Shown here piece after piece: positions 1-9,500 of a stretch of 64,000 bases of DNA. Each line of letters opens with the position of its first letter. Within the stretch, counting starts at the first letter, position 1. The stretch comes from Hexactinellida sp. DTS-2022. Taxonomy: Eukaryota; Porifera; Hexactinellida. Location: the NCBI GenBank assembly GCA_028753945.1, contig JAPNXP010000018.1:496001-560000 (forward strand), in the 5' to 3' direction. Both the position numbers and the translations under genes were made by a program. The notes beneath the pieces are model-generated. The model made no database searches. It saw nothing but the letters and a program-made list of their open reading frames with translations, and had not been told where the DNA came from.

Positions 1-2
1 CT

Positions 3-323
3 ACTGAAGATATCACTCTATGGAGTAACACAGTCAGTAATATGAAAGTATTAGTTATATTGGATCTACAGCGTGTCAGACTCTATGACACAGGATTCGA
101 ATCTCTGTGTGCAGGTCTGGCATATCATCCTACTTTTAGGAGGTTATGGGTATTACATGCTGATCTCACTTCTCTATCCTGTGACACTCTAATACTCCTA
201 ATCCCAACAATAACACAGCTGGAGACACTGGTAGTATCTGACCTCAACAAACCAGATGAAGAAGCATACAAGCTATTACAGCAAACAGCTGATGAGTATT
301 ATATTAAGCTTTCTTTGAGGTAG
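3..323 (+). CDS. C-terminal exon of a leucine-rich-repeat protein (5' partial)
   Basis: The reading frame is open from the left window edge to a TAG at 321-323, so this is the last exon of a gene that starts outside the window. The roughly 106 residues show two or three degenerate leucine-rich repeats with spaced Leu/Ile/Val (LxxLxVL, LETLVVSDL) separated by helical segments, resembling the C-terminal LRR tail of NLR-type or ribonuclease-inhibitor-type LRR proteins. No other domain is visible, so the parent family cannot be fixed. An internal ATG at 42 exists, but the open frame upstream of it argues that it is not the true start. Confidence 0.5.
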   Translation, partial: TEDITLWSNTVSNMKVLVILDLQRVRLYDTGFESLCAGLAYHPTFRRLWVLHADLTSLSCDTLILLIPTITQLETLVVSDLNKPDEEAYKLLQQTADEYYIKLSLR

Positions 324-1046
324 AATCTCATCTCTGCTACTAAGGTACTACATTATATTATTCTTAACTTTATACGTACAATATAAGACGCATAAAGTCT
401 CTATAATATATACGTATGCTATAAATAGCTTTAACACATTATCTATAGAGCTGGAGAGTTGTTGTTGACATTTGACACCTAATGTTGCATTATTGCCACT
501 AAATATACATATAATCTCCACAGTCTCTCTATACAATTAACTTCCACACCAGTTCCTATATAGCCATTACCCCTTGAGTAGGCACTGCTCTGTTGATACC
601 TCTCTGTCTCCTCTAGACTCCTCTCTCAGCTGACTCCTCTCCTGTCTCCTCTCACTCCTCACAGCCTGTCTGTGATAGCAACTGACTGTGTTCCTATTTG
701 TTTGTATTTATCATTAAACTCTGTGTATCAATCTTAACACTATCAGAGGTGTCTCGTAAAGTGTCACGAGAGGTGTTAACCACCTGACACCTGTTAGAGA
801 CACCTCTATTCTATGGAGAGTGGGGGACCTTAGGAACCATCTTTCAAATGTGAATAATATTAAATTGAGATTTGGTTATTGGATCCATGATAATGTAACT
901 AATTTATGAATTGTCTAATTTGTTCTACACTACTAATTGACGAGTCTTGTTATTAGAGCCATTGTTATTAGGCGAACACCACGATATATAAAATAATGTA
1001 TTCAATGCCACTAATGACTGATATGCCCATATATGGCAAGAGAATC
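324..1046. other. Non-coding stretch with small hairpins
   Basis: I see no gene here. 560-680 is a C/T-rich imperfect array (CTCCTCT words). 740-810 holds inverted copies of the words GAGGTGTCTC and GAGACACCTC. 965-985 carries the terminal word GGCGAACACCAC of the P-J MITE family, without a matching partner. Confidence 0.4.
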
Positions 1047-1213
1047 CTTATATAGAGCTGAGCTTTGTAGAGTTCAGATTTTTTCCCATACTAAAAGCCC
1101 AGGCTTACTTTCTAAAGGTCAATTTAAAACTCTGGAAAAAAACTGACCTTTCTCAGTGCCTGAATACACATAGTGAAAAACTGAACTCTACTAGAGCTGA
1201 GCTCTATATAAGT
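1047..1213. repeat. Inverted-repeat element, TTATATAGAGCTGAGCT ends
   Basis: The left end, cttatatagagctgagct followed by tagagttcag (from about 1047), is repeated inverted at 1182-1213 (ctgaactcta, then gagctgagctctatataag). The element is about 165 bp. No transposase fragment is seen. The ends do not match the CAGT or hAT families. Confidence 0.6.
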
Positions 1214-1314
1214 AATTTCATATGGTAAATGCCATAAAAACAACTCCGTAGTTATATTGGCATGACGACTCACTGACGAGGTCTAAATTAATAATACCTT
1301 GCATCTGTTTACGT

Positions 1315-1792
1315 CAGGGTTCCGCAAACATTAATTTATATCAGGCCACATATTCTTAACAAAATTTTCCTCAGGCCGCAAACAATATCGAGAAATCTTT
1401 TGAAATTTCTAACAAAACTATTATGTTGTTGTAATACTAGAACTAGACTAATTTCTAAGCAAAAAGTGCATAAAGGACTCTAGTCAAAACTGTTTAGTAG
1501 TACATTAATCAGTGTGTATGTTGTAGGCGAGATTGAGTTTCAGGCGAGATTGAGTCTCATTTTCGCCTGGTACTCAATCTCACCTAGGCGAGAATGAGTT
1601 TCAGGTGAAAATGAGACTCAATCTCGCCTGGTACTCAATCTCGCCTGCGACATGTATATGTTTACAGGCCAGATTAAAATTAGAAATGTCTCTCAGGCCA
1701 CAAATGATACAAATTTACATTGGGCTATCAGGCCACACATAAGGTTGTTTCAGGCCGCATGCGGCCTGAAAAACCTAGTTTGCGGAACCCTG
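1315..1792. mobile_element. hAT-like non-autonomous element, 478 bp
   Basis: 15-bp perfect terminal inverted repeats (CAGGGTTCCGCAAAC) are flanked by near-identical 8-bp duplications, gtttacgt on the left and atttacgt on the right. The interior holds repeated CAGGCCACA/CAGGCCGCA words and a nested palindromic block at 1525-1655 built from GGCGAGATTGAGT and its complement. There is no coding capacity. Terminal sequence and an 8-bp target duplication fit the hAT superfamily. Confidence 0.75.
1525..1655. repeat. Multi-armed palindromic block
   Basis: Four or more copies of GGCGAGATTGAGT-like words lie in both orientations, separated by TTTCAGG or CTGGTA linkers. They can fold as one long hairpin or alternative hairpins inside the hAT-like element. 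Confidence 0.6.
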
Positions 1793-1894
1793 ATTTACGT
1801 AAACACACTGGATTTGATTTATGCTGCTTAGTTTCTAAACATAAATTAATAATGATTTCCTACACTGGATGGCACAATATAATATGCTCTAGTG

Positions 1895-1935
1895 CAGTGG
1901 TTCCCAACCTTTTCCTCCCAGGTTGGGAACCACTG
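1895..1935. mobile_element. 41-bp hAT micro-element with perfect 8-bp target duplication
   Basis: Perfect 15-bp inverted repeats CAGTGGTTCCCAACC (1895-1909 and 1921-1935) are separated by 11 bp. Both sides carry the identical 8-bp duplication ctctagtg (1887-1894 and 1936-1943). The ends match the larger hAT-like copies at 22245, 30631 and 31845. Confidence 0.85.
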
Positions 1936-1991
1936 CTCTAGTGATACATCAAATGATTAGGTGGCACTGTGATTGACAATGTGTCTCGATG

Positions 1992-1999
1992 GTATATAT
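1992..1999 (+). promoter_or_regulatory. TATA box-like sequence upstream of the receptor kinase
   Basis: A TATATATA run lies about 35 nt before the ATG at 2032, a spacing that would leave almost no 5' leader. It is suggestive only, because the region is AT-rich. Confidence 0.3.
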
Positions 2000-2031
2000 A
2001 CTAGCCTGGAGTTGTAATCAATAATATTATC

Positions 2032-3978
2032 ATGTTTATTATTGTAGTATTGAAGCTAATTTGTGTTGCGGGCTATGGGTTAGAAAACTATTATTTTAGC
2101 TGCACTCGTTGTTATAGAATAAGAACAGTTAGCGATTGCGACAACCGTTAAATCTGTAGAAAACTAGCTGGAAATTACAATTGTGAATTATATGATTTGA
2201 ATGGAGAATCGCTGCATTTTGATGATGATGATGACGTAAACATTTCATGTGAGGATAATATGTTAAGCTGTGAGCATTCGCGAGATAGTTAATGGAATTG
2301 CAAGGACATATTTGATACTGACACAGAGAGTTATGGGAATGAATGAACAATTAAATTATAGGATTTGTAGTATTGAGGCAGTTAATCTTTCTAGGAGTGG
2401 GAGAAAGCGAAGGCGAGATTGTTGTGTGGAAATAAATGGAATTTGTCGTAGTAGAGAGATGGCGACAGGAATAAACCCGACAAATACATCAGAATCAACA
2501 AAAACAAATGTAACAGTAGCATTTACAAAATCAACAATTGTATTAACAGTTGTTATTCCCTTGCTATTGTCATCAGGGCTGGTTATAATAATAATAATAA
2601 TTATTATTATTATTATTGTAACCATTGTATTCTACAAGCTTCGGGATAAGCAAACTGAGACAAAAGCGAGTTTCAGTTCTCTCATTAGGAATGCCAGTCC
2701 CAGTACAGTTAATATGGAACAAACGAATAGGGCAAATGCCATTGATAATCCCCTGGAAACCAACAGTGGAGTCTATTGCGAAATAACACAAAATATAAAT
2801 GCGATTGGAACAGTAGGAAACACCACTCAGAATCAAGATGACGGTCCCCAGTATGGGTTGATAATAAATGAGTTGTACGCTGGATTCGTTGAGGGAGAGG
2901 TTCCCAACGCGAGACTATACGGAGAGCTGAGTCTACCGAAGAGCCAGATCGGTCCAACCGACTCCCTAGTGAGTAACCCTCTCTACTACGTCACTGCGAG
3001 GTGCAGTCTGTACGTGGAGCCGCCGGGCTCTCTCCCGGAGCTGGCGTCCGGACTGAGGAGCTGTCCGTTCCTGATAGAGCCCCGGGAGCTGCAGATAGGG
3101 CCGCAGTTCGCGAGCGGACACTTTGGCGTTGTCTACAGAGCGACCTACCGCACGGACAGAGGAGACATGCCCGTCGCGGTTAAAACACTCAGAGAATCCG
3201 CGAATCCTGACACGATGCTCGCTTTCATGACAGAAGCAGCGACGCTCGCTCAGTTCTCGCACCCGAATGTGCTCCGACTGGTGGGCGTCGTAACTGCACA
3301 GCAACCATGATGATAGTAACGGAGCTCTTGAAAACAGAGTTGAGAGAGCTACTCATCAAGCTGAAGGGTTTCCCCCAGAATGCCATTCTCCCCACTTTGC
3401 TGTTCAAATTCAGCTGCGAGATCGCCGCGGCATGCAGTACCTGTCCGGAATTAACTTCATTCACAGAGACCTGGCGGCTAGAAATGTGCTGGTGGCGAAA
3501 GACATGTCGATTCGCGTGGCGGACTTCGGAATGTCCCGGGAGGTTGTCCCGGAGAGCGACTACTACGCCGCCTCGGGGGGGACCGTGCCGCTGCGCTGGA
3601 CCGCGCCAGAGGCCGTCCTATACCAGAAATTCTCAGAGAAATCGGACGTGTGGTCCTATGGCATGACCCTGGTCGAAGACCTGGACCCTGGGGGACAAGC
3701 CATGGGGCGAGTGTACGAACGGAGAAATAATAGAGGCACTCACGACCGGAGGCAGCCCCCCTCCCCCCTATGGCTGTCCCCAGGGCCTGAGTACGGTGAT
3801 GCGGGAATGTTGGAGATCGGACAAGACCGACAGACCTACTTTCTCAGAGCTCATCAGGCAACTGAGCGGAATATCTATTCCTGTTATACCTCCCAACCAG
3901 GGTCTTATACAGCAATTTGAGGACACGCTCCTTTTCAGTATCCGAGCAAATTTTCATGCTCCTAATTCACTAATTTAG
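2032..3978 (+). pseudogene. Receptor tyrosine kinase, disrupted (pseudogene or assembly-error copy)
   Basis: The ATG at 2032 opens a signal-peptide-like segment (MFIIVVLKLICVAGYG) and a Cys-containing ectodomain, but a TAA at 2149 and later stops break it. From 2270 another frame carries the juxtamembrane ectodomain, a transmembrane helix that is largely isoleucine (ATA/ATT microsatellite, 2586-2619), and the kinase N-lobe: a glycine-loop variant ASGHFGVVY and the VAVK lysine. The kinase then changes frame near 3305 (one base missing), near 3430 (one base missing) and near 3680 (one base extra). The pieces jointly show HRDLAARN, DFG, the PLRWTAPEA activation-segment end and the C-lobe CWRSDKTDRPTF. 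HRDLAARN is the tyrosine-kinase signature. The ectodomain family is not recognised. With at least two ectodomain stops and three frameshifts, a decayed gene is more likely than sequencing error, although two frameshifts lie next to C or G runs. Confidence 0.75.
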
Positions 3979-4075
3979 TGTTATGGTATAGGAGAAGATG
4001 TAAAATTTTCGCGCTCCTAAACATAGAATTTACCCAAAACATACGCCTAGAGGAGCGTCTCGCGCTCCTGGATAA
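3960..4075. repeat. Family L (hAT-like) right half
   Basis: It shares GGTATAGGAGAAGAT, the word CGCGCTCCTAA and the end GGAGCGTCTCGCGCTCCTGG with the more complete copies at 25094, 34283 and 46260. The left end is missing, and it overlaps the tail of the receptor kinase reading frame. Confidence 0.6.
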
Positions 4076-4348
4076 TTCCCTGCTCCCAACTAACTATGCA
4101 TTACATACATACTGTACAAGCTGATGGGAAATGTAATCTGTAAAAACTATAAATGGGAATAATATTCTTGTGTTGATAAATTTGAATTGTAATTTGCTCT
4201 CAAAGATTTGATTTTACAGTATCTAATTGTTTCACAATATTTAACCAAACACTTAATTTAATTAAGTAGATATGTGCAAGACAATTTGTAAATATCAAGA
4301 TACCTTGTATGACTAGATTTATAAATATGGCCATTATTTATGTAAACT

Positions 4349-4445
4349 AAATGCAGTCGACTCCGCTTAATAGAGCCGCCTCGGGACCAGGTTGTTTTGA
4401 CCCGATTAACTCGATAGTCAGTATTTATACTATCAGGACACATGG
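4349..4445. repeat. P-B MITE fragment
   Basis: Left end CAGTCGACTCCGCTTAATAG, then the family word CTCGGGACCAGGTTGTTTTG; the right terminal repeat is lost. Confidence 0.6.
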
Positions 4446-4668
4446 TTAACCTTGCACCATCATCATGTGATATATTACAGCTTATTATATTGTGACATAC
4501 ACACTTATAGGTAATTCTTACAGATATTCAAAACTAGCAGCACAGTTGAATACAGTATACACGTATTGTAATTTATAAAAATTTATCTTACAGAGTGGTG
4601 TTTCGCCTACTAGCCCCTAATTTGTTAATATTAGCGTTATAACTTCCCTAACACGTTCTGTTAGCTAA

Positions 4669-6484
4669 ATGCCTGTTTGGAAGCTCTGCTGTTCAGGCAG
4701 TTGTCTGGAGTTGTATAAGGATCAGCTGTTTGTTGGGAGAGATAACGACTGTGATCTCACTGTCAAGGTAAACACCTGTTGTTGTTGTTGTTTACATGAA
4801 ATAATAACAATTTTATCTCTAGCACAAAGGGATTGATATTCGTCACGCAGTGTTGAACTATGATCAGAGACTTGGCGTGTTCCGACTCACTGACCTGGGT
4901 AGCTCTTATGGGGTAAGTTGTTTGTTTGTTTTTTGTTTGTTTTTTGTTTATTTGTAGGTTGTTTGTTTGTTTGTTTGTTTGTTTGTTTGTTTGTTTGTTT
5001 GTTTATTTGTTTTTTGTGTGTTTTTTTTGTGGTTTTTTTTGTTTGTTTGGTTGTTTATTTGTTTATTTGTTATTTTATTAATTTGTTTGTTTGTTTATTT
5101 ATTTGTTTATTTGTTAGTTTGTTTATATGTTTGTTTATATGTTTGGCTGTTTGTTTGTTTGTTTATTTGTTTGTTTGTTTGTTTGTTTGTTTATTTGTTT
5201 GTTTGTTTGTTTATTTATTTGTTTGTTTGTTTGTTTGTTTGTTTATAGACATTTGTGAATGGAGAGAGCGTGTGCGAAGAATCGGTACCACTGTACGTGG
5301 GAACAAGAATAATGTTTGGCAGAAGTGAGTATCTAACTATTATTAATTCCTTAATATTAATAGGTTATCGCGTTCTTGCCTTGGGGTCAAAGGTATAAAT
5401 AGATTTGACCCCACTTTCACTTTCAATTGAAATTTAATTAACTTTCGTTTAACAGAAACATTCCTAGTCTAAGTAGAGTTTAATAAACATCTGTATTTCT
5501 CAGATCCTATGGTTTGGAGTGTGGAGGTAGGAGAGCCTAATCCCAAGCAGTTACCCCAAGATAATATACAGCAGGTAGTATTTAGTAATGCCTGTGAAAA
5601 CTCCCCTTATACGTAGTGGATATAACGAAATACCCGCTTATAACGAAATTATATATATTCCCCAGACGGATAGAGTGATTGATTTTACTCGGCTTATATC
5701 GAATTAACTAAGATCCCTTGTACGTTATTTCACTGTACTAGAATACTACAAGTTAGTTCCCTTATAGATTAATACTGTTTTTATCGAATAGTAGCCTAGG
5801 TGATTATGTTTTCTTCGCCATTTTGGAACCAAACATTTTTTATGAATTTTCGAGAATATCGCACTTAATTACAATTTTTCATTTATAATCGGTTGATAAT
5901 CCTTATTGAGACTTATATTAGACTAAGATTTTTACTTCGGGCAGCGGTAACAAATTTGATTTGCTACTATGGGGGGGGGGGATTATTCGGTATATTTACT
6001 ATCACAAGAATAGAATAGAATACCAAGGAGCTTTATCAATTTTTATGTACATTTTTCAAAGGTTTTTAATACTTACTAAGTTAGTGTCACATGATAATAG
6101 AAATTTAAGATAAGGGAACATAATTCAACTCCGCTTAATAGAGTCACCTCGGGACCAGGTTACTTTGACCCGATTAAGCGGAGAAATCTAATAACCGGTG
6201 ACCCGATTAACTCTATTCGAGTATATACTATACTCTCTTATCCCCACAGGTCTCTCTTCAGCAGGCGAGACGCCCTGTCGCCCCGTACTCTCCCCCAGAG
6301 GAGCCCAGACCCGGGGGCATGTCCCACTCCTTCCAGACCCCCGGCTACTCCTCTCTAGAGAGAGAGCTCTCCTGCAGCAGCAGAGATAACTCATTTGTGC
6401 CGACTGAGGTAGCGAGGAGCTCAGTTGGGTACTCAGATAGTAGCTTCTCGGAGAGAGCAGCCACTGTAGACACACACAGGTATG

Positions 6485-6518
<34 letters not shown>

Positions 6519-9500
6519 ATTATTTGTTTGTTTATTTTATCGCTCTCTAGAGCCCCGATTGAGACCCCTACTCCAGACAGAGGTGTTGACACACAACAAA
6601 CAAACACAAATTCAAATTCAAATACAAACACAGGTTTGCTTAACCGGAGTCACTCACATGCATTTGTATAGGCTAAGGAATTAACCTTGGGCTCCTAAAC
6701 CGAGAGTATACTATAGTTTCTACTAACAGAGTATATACTATAGCACTGCCACCTGTAGAGATCAGAGTCCCTACGAGAGCTCGCACGCTGTACGGACAGC
6801 CCAGCTGGTGGGGGGACGGCTCGGACGCATTCGTATCTCCTCCTCTCCACCGGGAGGATAAGCCGGACACGCCGCACCCCAACAAGGCAGTGGACCCTCC
6901 CGACTTCTGTCAGCCTCCTCTCTTCCCTCACAAACAGTCCTATACTGACACAGCACTTGATTCTGCTAGTGACAAACAGTCCTATACCCCACTTGATTCT
7001 GTTAGTAACAAACAGTCCTATACCCCACTTGATTCTGTTAGTAACAAACAGTCCTATTCCCCACTTGATTCTGTTAGTAACAAACAGTCCTATGCCCCAC
7101 TTGATTCTGTTAGTAACAAACAGTCCTATGCCCCACTTGATTCTGTTAGTAACAAACAGTCCTATACCCCACTTGATTCTGTTAGTAACAAACAGTCCTA
7201 TGCCCCACTTGATTCTGCTACTCACAAACAGTCCTATTCCCCACTTGATTCTGCTACTCACAAACAGTCCTATTCCCCACTTGATTCTGCTACTCACAAA
7301 CAGTCCTATTCCCCACTTGATTCTGCTACTCACAAACAGTCCTATTCCCCACTTGATTCTGCTACTCACAAACAGTCCTATACCGACTCTGTACTTGCCT
7401 CTGCTAGCGACACAGAGAGTAGGGTAGATAGAGACTCGTTTGTAACTCAGGATATTCAAACTGTATCCGGTATAACCCAGATAGATACAGGAGCAAAGGA
7501 AAAGTTAGTTACAAACTTACAGTCAGGTTCTTAAGTGTGAGCATTCAGGGCAGCTAAATTGTGTCCTTAATAGAGAGACTTCATAATAAGCGAACTCAAT
7601 CTAATACAAACCCTTGTGTAAGTAAATTGGGACCATAGGGCTTGTTCATAATAAGAAATACTTCAGAATTAGTTCGCTTAATAACATTGAGAACTTTTAT
7701 TATAAAATTGCCCTATGGTCCCAATTTATAACTTACATAGGGATTGTATTAAGTTGAGTTCGCTTATTATGAAGTCTCTATTATGAACACAATATTTGTT
7801 CCATTGAGCATTCATAATACACAAAATAACATTATTACAAGTGTGTAATAACATTAACAAGAGGTGTAACTGTATCACAAATACCATTATAAGAGGTGTG
7901 TCTCTAGAAAGAGGGAGAGGGCACCCCCCCTGCGGAGGTGTGGCTCCTACGAGATCCCCCTTAACGAGTTGGACCCGCACCTCTCCCGCCCCATAATAGA
8001 GCCGGATCCTGTGTTCAGCACACCCTACAGCGGCAGCAGGAGGTCCGAGGTGTTCACAGTAGAGTTTGGAGAGAGCAAGAGCGAGAGTAGGAAGCCACCT
8101 AGAGTTAGAGCCACGTATAGCGAGCCTAGAGTCCTGTTCAGAGATAGCAATAAACACACCACAAGTAAGATATAGATACTCTCGTTAGTAGGAACAAGGT
8201 TAATACCCCTAGCCTATACAAATGCATGCAAGTTACTCCGGTTAATACGAATTCCGGTTAAATACGAACATATTAGACTGTCCCCTGGTGTTCTTATTAA
8301 CAAGAGTCTACTGTATACAGTAGAACCTCGTTAGTACGAACACGGTTAATACGAATTTCCGGATAAGACGAACAAACAGATCCACAAATCAGGTCCCTAC
8401 AATGGCTATTCAATGGGTATTACTCCGGTTAATACGAACTCCGGTAAAACGAACATATTAGATGGTTCCCTGGTGTTCCTATTAACGAGGTTCTACTATA
8501 TATTTGATAGCAGTTATAATGTGCAGGTTGTTGTAGGAGAGAGAGATAATCCGAAGTCGAAAGTTAAGCTGGCTTTCAGGGAAACAGAGCCTTCCTTCCA
8601 AACAGCTGATCCGCCAGAGTATGTTAGCTTATAAATAGAACTACAGTAGAACTCGGTTAGTATGTACCCCTAGGGAATGGAATAAGTAAGTATTATCTGA
8701 GTGTACGTACGAACCAAGTTTACCCTACATAGAAATACATACTGCTTTATAAAATTGGTTAAAAAATAGTAGTACGTACTAACCCAGGTACGTTATAACC
8801 GAGTTCTACTGTACAGTAGATGCCAGATATAAGAATACCGGTTATAAGAACATGCCTGATAAAAAACACCTGTTATAAGAACATTCTACTGGAAAACGGA
8901 TACCATATACCCTATATAATTATGCCAGTTTTATGCAGTTCCCGACGATGTTCTTATAACCGGGTTCTACTTATACTCTCTGTTCTATATTTAGTACGGG
9001 CCTGGATTCCTGTTCGGATACAGAGCTCAGGTTCCTGCCCCCTAAGCCGGTGTCTGAGTCCCCGGATAATACGGACTCTCTGCTCTCCGACAGAGGGGAC
9101 ACTAGACAGATAGGGGACCCCGTCACCTCTTCTACACCGATATCCGGAGCCTCCGGTCAGGATACTCCGGAGAGTAGTTATTGCATAGCGGGTAGGAGAG
9201 TAGCCTGGCAACAGGAGAGGGAAGAGGTATGTAATAGTACTATCATCATTTCTACACATAATCGTAGTATAATATTATCTGTTATTTGCCATGGTAATTA
9301 GTTATTGTTTTTGCCTTAAACATAGGAGTTTAATGTACAGTACAATGAACTCCCATTATTATAACGAAGTCGGATATGTAACGAAATGGAGATTTACCCC
9401 CAGAGCACTAAATGTATTAATTATTATCCGCTTAAAATGAATATCCGGATATAACGAAGGAATTTACAGGTCCCAAGCACTTCTTTAATCGTTATAACGA

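Noticed and set aside
2356..2625. 89-codon minus-strand frame opposite the receptor kinase membrane segment
   Set aside because: It is the complement of the ATA/ATT microsatellite and flanks, with no independent support.
4918..5328. Phe/Cys/Val/Leu-rich frames at 4918-5328, 20685-21047 and 40441-40909
   Set aside because: They are translations of TTTG, TTGT and GTT microsatellites inside introns.
6974..7369. CRISPR-like array of regularly spaced repeats
   Set aside because: There are no unique spacers; the units are contiguous, encode a protein repeat and lie in a spliced animal gene.
6695..7459. A 254-codon minus-strand frame and a 156-codon alternative plus frame across the 36-bp array
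   Set aside because: Both are open only because the array unit is 36 bp (divisible by 3) and has no stop in these frames; the plus frame with correct splice phase to flanking exons is the real one.
8413..8634. 73-codon frame crossing a MITE
   Set aside because: Only its last third (8537-8618) fits splice phase as an exon; the rest is P-A1 MITE sequence.
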